This document shows, one piece after another, positions 52,177 through 61,874 of a stretch of DNA of 64,000 bases. The DNA lies in the NCBI RefSeq assembly GCF_000523235.1, contig NZ_CP006850.1, positions 6,262,001-6,326,000 of the forward strand, read 5' to 3'. Both the position numbers and the translations under genes were made by a program. Source of the stretch: Nocardia nova SH22a (GTDB taxonomy: Bacteria; Actinomycetota; Actinomycetes; Mycobacteriales; Mycobacteriaceae). The notes under the pieces were generated by a model. That model ran no database searches. It had not been told where the DNA came from and saw only the letters and a list, made by a program, of their open reading frames with translations. Position 1 is the first letter of the stretch. Each line of letters begins with the position of its first letter.

Positions 52177-52206
52177 TTGACATGCGCACGTTTGCATATC
52201 AATAAT
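52177..52206 (+). promoter_or_regulatory. Promoter of the smtB-zur operon
   Basis: TTGACA (52177-52182) and AATAAT (52201-52206) with 18-nt spacing make the clearest consensus promoter in the window. The A+T-rich segment TTTGCATATCAATAATGG (52191-52208) covers the -10, a likely place for a zinc-responsive SmtB operator. AAGGAG lies 6-8 bp before the ATG at 52237. Confidence 0.6.
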
Positions 52207-52236
52207 GGCATCGGTTTCCAATAAGGAGTTGGTTCG

Positions 52237-52632
52237 ATGACCGCCGACAGCGGTGTCCCCGCGCGCCGAAGCCGCGTCGCCGTCGAGGCGCCCACGCCGA
52301 TCCCGCACGATCCGTACCCGTATCGCGCCCCGACCGCACCGGCGGTCCCCGCCCGCACCACCCTCGACAACGCGGGTGAGTTGCTGCGGGCGCTCGCGGC
52401 GCCGGTGCGCATCGCCATCGTGCTGCAGTTACGGGAATCGCCGCGGTGTGTGCACGAACTGGTCGATACGCTCGGGGTGACGCAGCCGCTGGTGAGTCAG
52501 CATCTGCGCATTCTCAAGTCCGCGGGGGTGGTGCGCGGCGAGCGTACCGGTCGCGAGGTCATCTACGAATTGGTCGACGATCACCTGGCACGCATCGTCG
52601 TCGACGCCGTCGCACACGCCGAGGAAGGATGA
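52237..52632 (+). CDS. smtB: ArsR/SmtB-family zinc-sensing repressor
   Basis: 131 aa. The first ~40 residues are a Pro/Ala-rich extension. The winged HTH follows: LLRALAAPVRIAIVLQLRESPRCVHELVDTLGVTQPLVSQHLRILKSAGVV. C-terminal helix DDHLARIVVDAVAHAEEG carries the D-x-H and H-x-x-E residues that form the alpha5 zinc site of SmtB-type sensors. Cotranscribed with zur. In M. tuberculosis the equivalent pair Rv2358-furB works this way: SmtB represses until zinc binds. Confidence 0.92.
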   Translation: MTADSGVPARRSRVAVEAPTPIPHDPYPYRAPTAPAVPARTTLDNAGELLRALAAPVRIAIVLQLRESPRCVHELVDTLGVTQPLVSQHLRILKSAGVVRGERTGREVIYELVDDHLARIVVDAVAHAEEG

Positions 52633-52634
52633 TC

Positions 52635-53060
52635 GTGCCGGAGAAGACGGACACAGCCGAGAAGACGGTCGGAATCCGCAGCACCCGACAGCGCACCGCG
52701 ATCACCGCGCTGCTGGGCGACATCGAGGAATTCCGGTCGGCACAGGAACTGCACGACGAATTGCGCCGCCGCGGTGAGGGCATCGGGCTCACCACCGTGT
52801 ACCGCACCCTGCAGTCCCTCGCCGACGCCGGCAAGGTCGACGTATTACGCACCGACACCGGCGAATCCGTGTACCGGCAGTGTTCCAAGGGCCACCACCA
52901 TCACCTGGTGTGCCGCCAGTGCGGGCGCACCGTCGAGGTGGAGGGACCGACGGTGGAGGCCTGGGCCGAGGCGATCGCCGGTGAGCACGGCTTCACCGAT
53001 ATCAGTCACACCATGGAGGTGTTCGGCACCTGCCGGGAGTGCGTGCAGCGCAACCGATGA
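52635..53060 (+). CDS. zur: Zinc-uptake regulator Zur (FurB)
   Basis: 141 aa from a GTG at 52635. GAGGAAGG lies 6 bp upstream of it, while the ATG at 52629 that overlaps the smtB stop has no spacing to that site. Fur-family winged helix (RSTRQRTAITALLGDIEEFRSAQELHDELRRRG, TTVYRTLQSLADAGKV). Metal sites GESVYRQCSKGHHHHLVC, and two Cys pairs CRQC and CREC for structural zinc. Represses zinc uptake and zinc-free ribosomal protein genes when zinc is present. Confidence 0.95.
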   Translation: MPEKTDTAEKTVGIRSTRQRTAITALLGDIEEFRSAQELHDELRRRGEGIGLTTVYRTLQSLADAGKVDVLRTDTGESVYRQCSKGHHHHLVCRQCGRTVEVEGPTVEAWAEAIAGEHGFTDISHTMEVFGTCRECVQRNR

Positions 53061-53063
53061 GGC

Positions 53064-53474
53064 TCAGGGCACCAGGCCCTGGCGCGCGCGTCCGGCGCCG
53101 GACAGGGCCAGCAGCATCATGGTCGTCAGCGCGTCGTCCGCGAGTCCCGCCGCGGGGAAGGTGTAGCGCAGCAGGATATCGGCGAGTTTCTCGTGGGCGA
53201 TGATGGTCAGCGAACCGAATTGCAGATCGTTGTTGCGATCGGCGACACGCTTGTGCAATTGCGGTTTGAGCGGGCGGTCCCAGGCGAGCACACAGGTCAG
53301 CGAGAGAACGTCCAGGCCGGGGGCCAGGGTCACCGCGCGCAGTGAGCACAGCGCGCCCTCGAATTCGAAGCCGAGAGCGTCGCCGTCCTCCACCCGCACG
53401 GCGATATCGCATCCGCGCAGGCAGTCGGCGGCGCGGGCCTGCAGTTCCGCGGCGACGGTCAGATCGTGGCTCAT
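53064..53474 (-). CDS. YbjN-like protein (Rv2360c-type)
   Basis: 136 aa from the ATG at 53474, which overlaps the uppS stop by 4 bp (ATGA) and has GGAGGTG upstream. The pattern of the YbjN/type III chaperone-like fold is seen: [21 protein letters not shown] ... [34 protein letters not shown] ... [21 protein letters not shown]. The same gene sits beside uppS in mycobacteria. Function unknown. Convergent with zur (3-bp gap). Confidence 0.8.
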   Translation of the reverse strand: MSHDLTVAAELQARAADCLRGCDIAVRVEDGDALGFEFEGALCSLRAVTLAPGLDVLSLTCVLAWDRPLKPQLHKRVADRNNDLQFGSLTIIAHEKLADILLRYTFPAAGLADDALTTMMLLALSGAGRARQGLVP

Positions 53475-54259
53475 TTGACACCTCCGAAACGGCGGTCGCG
53501 CTTGGCGTATTCGACGCAGGCGTCCCACAGATCGCGGCGGTCGAAATCGGGGAACAGGGTGTGCTGGAAGACGAATTCCGCATAGGCGGACTGCCAGATC
53601 AGGAAATTGGAACTGCGCAGTTCGCCGGAGGGACGCAGGAACAGGTCCACATCGGGCATATCGGGTTCGTCGAGATGTTTCGCGAAGACGGATTCGGTGA
53701 TCTTCTCCGGATCGAGTTCACCCGCCGCCACCCGGCGGCCGATTTCCCTTGCCGCATCCGCGATTTCGGCCCGTCCGCCGTAATTGACGCACATGGTCAG
53801 GGTCATCACCTTGTTGTCCTTGGTGAGCTCCTCGGCGATCTCGAGCTCCTTGATCACACTGCGCCACAGCCGGGGCCGCCGTCCGGCCCAGCGCACCCGC
53901 ACACCCATCTCGTGCATCTCGTCGCGGCGGCGGCGGATCACATCGCGGTTGAAGCCCATCAGGAACCGCACCTCGTCCGGGCTGCGCCGCCAGTTCTCGG
54001 TCGAAAAGGCATAGGCGGAAAGCCATTTCACGCCGATCTCGATACAGCCCTCGACGGTGTCCATCAGCACCGCCTCACCCTTCTCGTGTCCGGCGGTGCG
54101 CGGCAGTCCGCGGTCCTGGGCCCAGCGCCCGTTACCGTCCATCACCAGCGCCACGTGCCGGGGCACGAACTCCGCGGGTAACGCGGGCGGCGTCGCGCCG
54201 GACGGGTGCGGTGACGGCGGACGGACGGTACGGGTGGTCTGGGAACGGTTACCGATCAC
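53471..54259 (-). CDS. uppS: Long-chain polyprenyl (decaprenyl/undecaprenyl) diphosphate synthase
   Basis: 262 aa. Catalytic start [16 protein letters not shown] (Asp41), [25 protein letters not shown], and the C-terminal signature [27 protein letters not shown]. cis-Prenyl transferase that builds the lipid carrier of cell-wall precursors, decaprenyl diphosphate in mycolate bacteria. Downstream gene coupled by ATGA. Confidence 0.95.
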   Translation of the reverse strand: MIGNRSQTTRTVRPPSPHPSGATPPALPAEFVPRHVALVMDGNGRWAQDRGLPRTAGHEKGEAVLMDTVEGCIEIGVKWLSAYAFSTENWRRSPDEVRFLMGFNRDVIRRRRDEMHEMGVRVRWAGRRPRLWRSVIKELEIAEELTKDNKVMTLTMCVNYGGRAEIADAAREIGRRVAAGELDPEKITESVFAKHLDEPDMPDVDLFLRPSGELRSSNFLIWQSAYAEFVFQHTLFPDFDRRDLWDACVEYAKRDRRFGGVK

Positions 54260-54329
54260 GCCACCTATCCTGCATCACGCCGCGATCGGATCGGGGCGGG
54301 GCCGCCGGATTCATCGCGTGAACAGCCGG

Positions 54330-55148
54330 TCAGCGTTTGACCCCGACCCCGGCCCAGACGCCGAAGGCCTTGTCCGCCCAGGCGAGGCGTTCCTCCGGAA
54401 TGTAGAAATCGGGGTTCGGCCGCCAGCGGTGCAGCGGAACGACGCCGGGTTCGATCAATTCGAGATCATCGAAGAATCGGGCCGTGGCGGCGTGGTCGCG
54501 CAGCGGCACGGTCATCCCGTTCTGGGCGTAGACTTCGGCGATCTTGGCGAAGGTTTCCGGATTCAGGTCGCTGGAGGCATGGGTGATGCTCAGATAGGAA
54601 CCGGGCGCGAAGGCATTCATATACGCCCGGACGATGTCGTAGGCGCCTTCTTCATCGGTGATGAAATGCATGATCGCGGCGAGATTCAACGCCACCGGTT
54701 CGGACAGGTCGATGACCTCCCGGAATTTCTCCGATCCCAGGATGACGTCCGGATCGCGCACATCGGCCGGGATGAATTCGGTGCGCCCCTGCTCGGATCC
54801 GATCATCAACGCGCGGGCGTGCGCGAGCACCAGCGGATCGTGATCGACGTACACCACCCGGCAGCGCGGATCCACGGCTTGCACCGCATTGTGCAGATTC
54901 GGCTCGGTGGGAATTCCGGTCCCGATATCCAGGAACTGCCGCACCCCGTCACGCGCCGCGAACCGCATCGCCCGGTGCACGAACTCCCGATTGGCCCGCG
55001 CGGCCTGTGCCGTCTCCGGGAATGCCTCCATCACCTTCGACGCGGCCTCACGATCGGCCGGATAATTGTCCTTACCACCGAGGTAGTAGTCGTACATCCG
55101 CGCCGAATGCGCCTTCTCCGTATCGAACTCGACCAATTCGTGCGACAT
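54330..55148 (-). CDS. SAM-dependent methyltransferase, DUF574 (SAV2177) family
   Basis: 272 aa from the ATG at 55148 (GGAGAAGG upstream); open sequence continues far upstream without a start. N-terminal signature FDTEKAHSARMYDYYLGGKDNYPADREAASKV, and a SAM-binding part with QFLDIGTGIPTEPNLH and VVYVDHDPLVLAHARAL. DUF574 methyltransferases are abundant in Streptomyces and Nocardia, with no known substrates. Alone between uppS and the LLM oxidoreductase (divergent). Confidence 0.9.
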   Translation of the reverse strand: MSHELVEFDTEKAHSARMYDYYLGGKDNYPADREAASKVMEAFPETAQAARANREFVHRAMRFAARDGVRQFLDIGTGIPTEPNLHNAVQAVDPRCRVVYVDHDPLVLAHARALMIGSEQGRTEFIPADVRDPDVILGSEKFREVIDLSEPVALNLAAIMHFITDEEGAYDIVRAYMNAFAPGSYLSITHASSDLNPETFAKIAEVYAQNGMTVPLRDHAATARFFDDLELIEPGVVPLHRWRPNPDFYIPEERLAWADKAFGVWAGVGVKR

Positions 55149-55442
55149 CGAACGCCTTCTCCACTTGTCCGGTAGAACCTTCGACCGAACGTACCCCGCG
55201 GTCGCCATTTTCATGCCGGGTAAATCCGGGGTGGACGCGATCGTGACGGCGCCGACCGCGTAACCGCCTGGCCCACAAGATTTCTCGGAGAGCGAACAGC
55301 CGCGATCACTCGGCCCGGCGGGGTTGACCTGGAGCACACTCCAGGGGCTAGCGTACGGAGCAGGCGGCCGGAACCGGCAGTGCACGCCGGTCATCGGCAT
55401 TCCAGTCATCGACATTTCAGGTATCGGCAAGGAGAACTACGC

Positions 55443-56318
55443 ATGGAACTCGGAATTCATGTCCCGATCTTCGATATCGACGGGGGAACCCGGGCGATCG
55501 CCGGAGAACTCGCCCGGGTCGGCCGATCCGTCGAGGCGGCCGGTGTCACCTGGCTCTCGTTCATGGACCACTACTTCCAGATCGAACCGACCGGCCTGCC
55601 CGCCGAGGCCAAGATGCTCGAGGGCTACACCACCCTGGGCTACCTGGCCGCGCACACCAGCACGGTCGATCTCGGACTACTGGTCACGGGTGTGACCTAC
55701 CGGCATCCGGGACTACTCGCCAAGATCGTCACCACCCTCGACGTGCTGTCCGGCGGCCGCGCCACCCTCGGCCTCGGCGCCGCGTGGTTCGAGCGCGAGC
55801 ATCAGGGCCTCGGCGTCGACTTCCCGCCGATCTCGGAGCGGTTCGAGCGGGTCGAGGAGACCCTGCGCATCTGCGCGCAGATGTGGGATCCGGAGAACGA
55901 CGGACCGTTCGAGGGCAAGTACTACCAGCTGGCCGAGACGCTGTGCTCCCCGCAGCCGATCAACCGGCCGAAGGTGCTGATCGGCGGTGGCGGCGAGAAG
56001 AAGACGCTGCGACTGGTCGCGCGGTACGGCGACGCCTGCAACCTGTTCGGCACGTCCACGGAGGATGTGGCGCACAAGCTGGATGTGCTGCGCCGCCACT
56101 GCGACGACGCCGGTCGCGATTTCGACGACATCCGCGTCACGATCATGGCGAACAATCCGCGGCCGACTCCGGACACCCGCGACGAGTTCGTCCGCTCCAT
56201 GGCCGACTACGCGAAACTGGGCGTCGACATGGTCATCGTCACCCCCACCAGCGGCTCCCCGGCGGCGTGGATCGACGACATCGCTCCGGCGGTGAAGCAG
56301 CTCGCCGAACTGGGCTGA
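55443..56318 (+). CDS. LLM-class F420-dependent oxidoreductase
   Basis: 291 aa from the ATG at 55443, with AAGGAG 8 bp upstream. Luciferase-like TIM barrel: LARVGRSVEAAGVTWLSFMDHY, LGLLVTGVTYRHPGLLAKIVTTLDVLSGGRATLGLGAAWFEREHQGLG, RPKVLIGGGGEKKTLRLVARYGDACNLFG. These segments bind F420 in the mycobacterial and nocardial members. Substrate unknown. Convergent with recO (6-bp gap). Confidence 0.93.
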   Translation: MELGIHVPIFDIDGGTRAIAGELARVGRSVEAAGVTWLSFMDHYFQIEPTGLPAEAKMLEGYTTLGYLAAHTSTVDLGLLVTGVTYRHPGLLAKIVTTLDVLSGGRATLGLGAAWFEREHQGLGVDFPPISERFERVEETLRICAQMWDPENDGPFEGKYYQLAETLCSPQPINRPKVLIGGGGEKKTLRLVARYGDACNLFGTSTEDVAHKLDVLRRHCDDAGRDFDDIRVTIMANNPRPTPDTRDEFVRSMADYAKLGVDMVIVTPTSGSPAAWIDDIAPAVKQLAELG

Positions 56319-56324
56319 CCGCGC

Positions 56325-57089
56325 TCAGCCCACCCGGCTGCCGACGTCCTCGTGCGGCCGGGTGCGCTCGATCAGCGGCAGTGTCCGCAACTGCCGTTCC
56401 AGATGCCATTGCAGATGGGCGGCGGTCAGACCGCTGGCCTGACGCCGGATCGACTCGGCGACCACATCCAGCCCGGTCCAGTCGCCGCGATTGAGCGCGC
56501 TCATCAGCTCCAGCACCCCGACGGACGGGGTGGCCGATCCGGGCGGGCGGCAGTGCACGCACACCGCTCCCCCGGCGGCCACGTGGAAGGCGCGATGCGG
56601 GCCCGGAGTGGCGCAGCGCGCGCAGTCGTCCAGGGCCGGGGCCCAGCCCGCGAAACCCATGGCCCGCAACAGGAATGCGTCGAGAATCAATTCGTGCGGC
56701 CGTTGCGCGGCGGCGATCGCCCGCAGCGCACCCGCGGTCAGGGTGTGCAGCCGGGGCGCGGGCGCCCGCTCCTCACCGGCGAGCCGCTCGGCGGTCTCCA
56801 GCACCGCGCAGGCGGTGGTATAGCGCCCGTAGTCGGCGACGATATCGGAGGCGAAGGCTTCCACGGTGTGGACCTGGGTGACGGTGTCGAGATTGCGTCC
56901 GGGATACAGCTGCACATCGACGTAGGCGAACGGTTCCAGCCGTGCCCCGAATTTCGACCGGGTCCGGCGCACCCCCTTGGCCACCGCCCGCACCAGCCCG
57001 TGCTGGCGTGTGAGCAGCGTGACGATGCGATCGGCCTCCCCCAGTTTGTGCTGGCGCAGCACAATGGCCTGGTCCCGATACAACAACAC
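56325..57089 (-). CDS. recO: DNA repair protein RecO
   Basis: 254 aa from the GTG at 57089 (LLYRDQAIVLRQHKLGEADRIVTLL), with GGGAG upstream. N-terminal OB-fold, then the helical domain with a zinc site CARCATPGPHRAFHVAAGGAVCVHC. RecO loads RecA on SSB-coated DNA together with RecR. Located near era, as in most actinobacteria. Confidence 0.93.
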   Translation of the reverse strand: MLLYRDQAIVLRQHKLGEADRIVTLLTRQHGLVRAVAKGVRRTRSKFGARLEPFAYVDVQLYPGRNLDTVTQVHTVEAFASDIVADYGRYTTACAVLETAERLAGEERAPAPRLHTLTAGALRAIAAAQRPHELILDAFLLRAMGFAGWAPALDDCARCATPGPHRAFHVAAGGAVCVHCRPPGSATPSVGVLELMSALNRGDWTGLDVVAESIRRQASGLTAAHLQWHLERQLRTLPLIERTRPHEDVGSRVG

Positions 57090-57147
57090 GCGAACAGTCT
57101 CCCACGCCGGGCCGACCCGGACGCACAACCCACGCCCGGCCGGGCGC

Positions 57148-57552
57148 TCACACGCTGCGCGGCAGGCCCTCCGCGTACAGCTGGGTGATCCGCGGCGCGT
57201 GAATTGTGCGCAGCATCAAGGTGGTCCAGCCCGTGCGCACCGGATCGATCGCTCCCCGATCGGCCTCGACCAGAACGCGTTCGGGCCCCTGCAGTTCCAT
57301 CGTGACGGCCGGATGCCCGAGCCACACATCCACGAGCGCCTCGCCGTTCCCCCAAATGACCAGGCGTTTTCTACTCATTCCAATGGTGCCGCCCGCGATA
57401 TTCTCCCAACTGGAAGAACCGTAATGTAATGGCGTCCGGTAACTACGTCTGGCCAGCGATCCACTCACCGGGCCGAATACGACGATCCCTTCCGATTCCA
57501 GATCCGAACGCACTTGTGGCGGCAGCTCTTTCGAGCCGAACGCCCGGGACAT
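57148..57552 (-). CDS. Hypothetical protein, PH/GRAM-like beta domain possible
   Basis: 134 aa from the ATG at 57552 (MSRAFGSKELPPQV), with GGAGTGAAG upstream. The predicted strands VRSDLESEGIVVFGPVSGS, GTIGMSRKRLVIWGNGEALVDVWLG, VTMELQGPERVLVEADRG suggest a small beta-sandwich, possibly PH/GRAM-like. No motif is diagnostic. It sits between recO and the amidase, transcribed like recO. Function unknown. Confidence 0.68.
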   Translation of the reverse strand: MSRAFGSKELPPQVRSDLESEGIVVFGPVSGSLARRSYRTPLHYGSSSWENIAGGTIGMSRKRLVIWGNGEALVDVWLGHPAVTMELQGPERVLVEADRGAIDPVRTGWTTLMLRTIHAPRITQLYAEGLPRSV

Positions 57553-57739
57553 CCACTTCACTCCAGGATCGTAGGCCGGTATCGCAATGTGCGTGCGCAC
57601 ACAGTCCGCACAATCCTGCGGAAATGCCGGATTCGCATATCACGATTCGACTACGGCACATTTCAACACCAATCAACTGGACGATCGACCAGCTTCGCGA
57701 TAGGTTCGACCCCATCGACCCCCGAGACGGAGATCACAG

Positions 57740-59131
57740 ATGGGACTGATCGACACCGCGGCCGCGATCGCCGCCGGGACGACGAGTTCGGTCGCCGCGA
57801 CGACGGCCGCCCTGGACCGGATCGACGCGAGCCGGGACGGACTCAACGCCTTCCGGATCGTGCGGCGCGAACAGGCCCTCACCGAGGCCGCCGAGGCCGA
57901 CCGCCGGATCGCGGCCGGTCACCGGCTGCCGCTGCTCGGAGTCCCGATCGCGATCAAGGACGACACCGATCTGGCCGGAACGCCGACGGCCTTCGGATGC
58001 GGTGGCGTCTTCCCGGCGAAATCCGAAGACGCCGAATCGGTCCGGCGCCTGCGCGCGGCGGGCGCGATCATCGTCGGCAAGACCAACACCTGCGAGTTGG
58101 GCCAGTGGCCGTTCACCGACGCCGCGGCCTTCGGGTACACCCGCAATCCGTGGAGCGCCGGGCACACACCGGGCGGATCCTCCGGCGGTTCCGCCGCGGC
58201 CGTGGCGGCCGGACTGGTTCCGGCGGCCCTGGGTTCCGACGGCGCGGGTTCGGTGCGCATCCCGTCGTCGTGGACCAATCTGGTCGGCATCAAACCGCAG
58301 CGGGGCCGGATCTCGACCTGGCCGCTGGCCGAGGCCTTCCACGGCCTCACCGTCAACGGGCCGCTGGCCCGCACGATCGCCGATGCCGCGTTGCTGCTGG
58401 ACGTCACCGCCGGTCCGCATCACGGTGACAAGCACACTCCCGCCCCGATCGACGCGCGCGGGGCGGTGGGCCGCGATCCCGGAAAGCTGAAAATCGCGCT
58501 GTCCCTGCGTATTCCGTTCACCGCGACCCGCACCCGGCTCGATCCCGAGGTCGCCGCCCGGGTCCAGGACATCGCGGGCGCGCTGCGACGGCTCGGGCAC
58601 GAGGTCACCGTCGCGGACCTGCACTACGGCCTGCTCGTCGGGGCCAGCTTCCTGCCCAGATCGATGGTCGGCATCCGCCAGGAGCTGGCGAAACGGCCGG
58701 GCGCGCAGGTGGATTCACGGACCCGGTTCAATGCCGGAGTGGGCCGGGTGCTGGGCGGGCCCGCGCTGTTCGCCGCGCGGGCGGTGGAACCGTTGCTACA
58801 CAAGCGCATCGGCCGATTCTTCGAGGACTACGATGTGGTGCTCGCCCCGACGACGGCCACCCCGCCGCCCCCGGTCGACGCCATGGACGGGCTCGGCGTC
58901 TCGGCCACCGACGCGCTGATCACCGGCGCCTGCCCCTACACCTGGCCGTGGAATGTGCTGGGCTGGCCCAGCGTCAACGTGCCCGCCGGGTTCACCGACG
59001 CCGGACTTCCGGTCGGAGCCCAGCTGATGGGCCCCGCCGCGTCCGAGGAACTGCTGATCGCGGTCGCGGCGCAGCTGGAATCGGACCTGCGCTGGGACCG
59101 GCACCGGCCGCAGCCGTGGTGGGAGCGCTGA
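57740..59131 (+). CDS. Amidase-signature enzyme (AmiA2-like)
   Basis: 463 aa. Amidase signature with Ser-cisSer-Lys triad: GVPIAIKDDTDLAGTPTAFG (Lys), GHTPGGSSGGSAAAVAAGLV (cis-Ser) and LGSDGAGSVRIPSSWTNL (nucleophile Ser). C-terminal part with VLAPTTATPPPP and YTWPWNVLGWPSVNVPAGFT. Hydrolyses carboxamides; in M. tuberculosis the gene at this place is amiA2. It ends 0 bp before the era stop (convergent). Confidence 0.92.
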   Translation: MGLIDTAAAIAAGTTSSVAATTAALDRIDASRDGLNAFRIVRREQALTEAAEADRRIAAGHRLPLLGVPIAIKDDTDLAGTPTAFGCGGVFPAKSEDAESVRRLRAAGAIIVGKTNTCELGQWPFTDAAAFGYTRNPWSAGHTPGGSSGGSAAAVAAGLVPAALGSDGAGSVRIPSSWTNLVGIKPQRGRISTWPLAEAFHGLTVNGPLARTIADAALLLDVTAGPHHGDKHTPAPIDARGAVGRDPGKLKIALSLRIPFTATRTRLDPEVAARVQDIAGALRRLGHEVTVADLHYGLLVGASFLPRSMVGIRQELAKRPGAQVDSRTRFNAGVGRVLGGPALFAARAVEPLLHKRIGRFFEDYDVVLAPTTATPPPPVDAMDGLGVSATDALITGACPYTWPWNVLGWPSVNVPAGFTDAGLPVGAQLMGPAASEELLIAVAAQLESDLRWDRHRPQPWWER

Positions 59132-60052
59132 TCAGAAGCCCAGCTTGCGTAGCTGCTTGGGATCGCGCTGCCAGTCCTTGGCCACCTTCACGTGCAGGTG
59201 CAGGTAGATGCGCGTGCCGAGAATGCGCTCGATCTGCTTGCGCGCCGCGGTGCCGACCTCTTTCAGCCGGGCCCCGCGCTTACCGATGACGATCGCCTTC
59301 TGACTGGGCCGCTCCACATAGAGCAGGGCGTGCACATCGAGCATGCCCTCCTGCTCCTCACGCGGCATGATCTCCTCGATCACCACCGCCAGCGAATGCG
59401 GCAGTTCGTCGCGCACCCCTTCCAGCGCGGCCTCGCGGATCAGCTCGGCCATCAGGGTTTCCTCGGGCTCGTCGGTGAGCTCGCCGTCGGGATAGAACGC
59501 CGGGCCCTCGGGCATCTTCGACGCGATCACATCGATGAGCAGTTCGACCTGCTCACCCTTGGCCGCCGACACCGGAACCACCTCGGCCTCGGGACCGAGC
59601 AACTGCGACACCGCGAGCAGTTGCGCGGCGATCTGCGGCTTGTCCACCTTGTCGATCTTGGTGACCACGCCCAGCAGGGTCGTCTTCGGCGCCATCTGCT
59701 TGACCTGCTGCACGATCCAGCGGTCACCGGGCCCGATCTTCTCGTCGGCCGGAATGCAGAGCGCGATCACATCGACCTCGGAATAGGTGTCGCGCACCAG
59801 ATCGTTGAGCCGCTGTCCCAGCAGCGTGCGGGGCCGATGCAGTCCAGGGGTGTCGACGAGGATCAGCTGCGCGTTGTCGCGATGCACGATGCCGCGGATG
59901 GTGTGGCGGGTGGTCTGCGGCCGCGAGGAGGTGATCGCGATCTTCTGCCCGACCATGGCATTGGTCAGCGTCGACTTGCCGGTGTTCGGGCGGCCGACGA
60001 AACAAACGAAGCCGGAACGGAATTCGCCCGCACCGGGCTGCTCGACGGTCAT
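59132..60052 (-). CDS. era: GTPase Era
   Basis: 306 aa. G1 FVGRPNTGKSTLT (residues 19-30), G3 DTPG in LILVDTPGLHRP, G4 TKID in VVTKIDKVD, and the C-terminal KH domain with VIEEIMPREEQEGMLDVHALLYVERPSQKAIVIGKRGARLKEVG. Binds the 3' end of 16S rRNA in 30S assembly. Coupled with the upstream cytidine deaminase-like gene (ATGA overlap). Confidence 0.97.
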   Translation of the reverse strand: MTVEQPGAGEFRSGFVCFVGRPNTGKSTLTNAMVGQKIAITSSRPQTTRHTIRGIVHRDNAQLILVDTPGLHRPRTLLGQRLNDLVRDTYSEVDVIALCIPADEKIGPGDRWIVQQVKQMAPKTTLLGVVTKIDKVDKPQIAAQLLAVSQLLGPEAEVVPVSAAKGEQVELLIDVIASKMPEGPAFYPDGELTDEPEETLMAELIREAALEGVRDELPHSLAVVIEEIMPREEQEGMLDVHALLYVERPSQKAIVIGKRGARLKEVGTAARKQIERILGTRIYLHLHVKVAKDWQRDPKQLRKLGF

Positions 60053-60414
60053 CGCGCGGTCTCGGATTCCGCGCCGACCACGCGGTAGCTCGCGCCCTTG
60101 CGATCGGTGACGATGATCGCCGCCGCGGCACTCACCTCACGCACCGCGGCCACGCCCGGATCGGATTCCGCACCGCCGACCACGACCGCGGCCTCGAAAC
60201 CCTCGGCGCCACTGGAGATCGCGGCCGCCACCGCCGCCTGCAGTGCGGTGAGCGTGAGTGCTGTCAGTTCCACGGTGCCCGCCGCGTAGGTGCGGCCGTC
60301 GGTGTCGCGGATCGCCGCGCCCGCCGCGCCGCCGGTGCGGCCCATCGCCCCACGCGCCAGCACCAGCAGCTTGCCGTTCTCGGCATCCAGTTCCGCGGTG
60401 TCACGATCGCTCAT
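60049..60414 (-). CDS. Cytidine deaminase-fold protein without zinc ligands (Rv2365c-like)
   Basis: 121 aa from the ATG at 60414 ([23 protein letters not shown]), with GGAG upstream. The order of elements follows cytidine deaminase: [34 protein letters not shown] where CDA has NVENASY...CAE, then [20 protein letters not shown] where CDA has PCGxCRQ. The catalytic His/Cys, Glu and both Cys ligands are replaced, so zinc binding is unlikely. Overlaps the CBS protein gene by 14 bp and era by 4 bp. Perhaps a structural or regulatory factor for ribosome assembly. Confidence 0.78.
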   Translation of the reverse strand: MSDRDTAELDAENGKLLVLARGAMGRTGGAAGAAIRDTDGRTYAAGTVELTALTLTALQAAVAAAISSGAEGFEAAVVVGGAESDPGVAAVREVSAAAAIIVTDRKGASYRVVGAESETAR

Positions 60415-61729
60415 TGCCGACTCCATCCTCTTGTCCAGATAATTCGTTGTGCCCCGGTGTCGTGTGTTCTCCCTCGGCTTCGGCCCGGCGGGCGAGGACC
60501 GTGTGCACCCGCACCCGGCCCCGGGTGTCGCCACCACCCTCACCGTGCAGCAGCAGTCCGTGCACGACCGCCTCCGATCCGGGCAGCGGCACCCGGCCCA
60601 GTGCGTGGGCGAGCATGCCGCCGACGGTGTCGACATCCTCGTCCTCGATCACGAGGCCGAACAGCTCGCCCAAGTCCTCCACCGGCAGCCGCGCCGACAC
60701 CCGGTACAGTCCCTCGCCCAGATCCTCGACGGGTGCGGTCTCGTCGGTGTCGTATTCGTCCGCGATCTCCCCGACGATCTCCTCGAGCACGTCCTCGATG
60801 GTGACCAGACCCGCGATCCCGCCGTATTCGTCCACCAGCAGCGCCATGTGGTTGCGGCGGCGCTGCATCTCGTCGAGCAGCGCGTCGAGCGGTTTGGAGT
60901 CGGGGACGAACACCGCCGGGCGCATCACGGCCCGCACCTGGACCGCACGGCCCCGATCCGCGTACGGCACAAGGTCTTTCAGATACACCACACCGAGGAT
61001 GTCGTCGACGTTCTCGCCGATCACCGGGATGCGGGAGTGCCCGGACCGCACGGCCAGCGACATCGCCTGCGCCACCGTCTTGTCCGCCTCGATCCACACC
61101 ATCTCGGTGCGCGGCACCATCACCGCGCGTGCGGCGGTGTCGCCGAGTTCGAACACCGACTGGATCATCCGGCGCTCCTCGGAATCCACCACGCCGCTCT
61201 GCTGCGCCATATCCACGATCTCGCGCAGTTCGACCTCGGAGGCGAAGGGGCCGTTGCGAAATCCGCGACCGGGCGTGATGGCATTACCGATCATGATCAG
61301 CAACCGGCTCACCGGGCCGAGCAGCGCGCCGATCGCCTGGACCGGCAGCGCCGCCGCGAGCGCGATCGAATAGGCGTGCTGGCGGCCGAGCGTGCGCGGG
61401 CCGACACCGATGACGACGTAGTCGACCACCACCATCACCACCGCGGTCACCGCCAGCGCCCAGCCCCAGCTCAGCACCTCGCTCAGTGCAGCGACCAGCA
61501 GGACGGTCGCGGCGATCTCGCAGGCCAGCCGCAGCAGGACCATGAGATTCACATAGCGCGGCCGATCGACGGCGAGCCGGGCCAGACGACGCGCGCCCGG
61601 GCGATCGGCGCGCACCATATCCTCGACGCGGGCCGGGGACACCGTCATCAACGCCGCGTCGATCGCCGCGAAAACACCACCGACCGGCACCAGCAGGATC
61701 GCCAGCAGCAGCGGGATCAGTGAATTCAC
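60401..61729 (-). CDS. HlyC/CorC-family membrane protein with CBS domains
   Basis: 442 aa. DUF21 membrane domain (~1-190, about four helices), then a CBS pair ([109 protein letters not shown]). The C-terminal transporter-associated domain is present ([18 protein letters not shown]). Related proteins are tied to Mg2+/Co2+ export. In this position it is linked with ybeY and era in many genomes. Confidence 0.93.
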   Translation of the reverse strand: MNSLIPLLLAILLVPVGGVFAAIDAALMTVSPARVEDMVRADRPGARRLARLAVDRPRYVNLMVLLRLACEIAATVLLVAALSEVLSWGWALAVTAVVMVVVDYVVIGVGPRTLGRQHAYSIALAAALPVQAIGALLGPVSRLLIMIGNAITPGRGFRNGPFASEVELREIVDMAQQSGVVDSEERRMIQSVFELGDTAARAVMVPRTEMVWIEADKTVAQAMSLAVRSGHSRIPVIGENVDDILGVVYLKDLVPYADRGRAVQVRAVMRPAVFVPDSKPLDALLDEMQRRRNHMALLVDEYGGIAGLVTIEDVLEEIVGEIADEYDTDETAPVEDLGEGLYRVSARLPVEDLGELFGLVIEDEDVDTVGGMLAHALGRVPLPGSEAVVHGLLLHGEGGGDTRGRVRVHTVLARRAEAEGEHTTPGHNELSGQEDGVGNERS

Positions 61730-61874
61730 ATGCGGCCCTTCACGTTACGAGCAGGACCCCTCGGGCTGACATTCCGCAACCGCCCGCAGCCCGCACTGCT
61801 CATGCCGCCTCCGATTGCGGCTTCGCCGAGGGCCTCCGTGGTCACGCTGCGCCGGCGCCTTCGACCCTCTCCGC

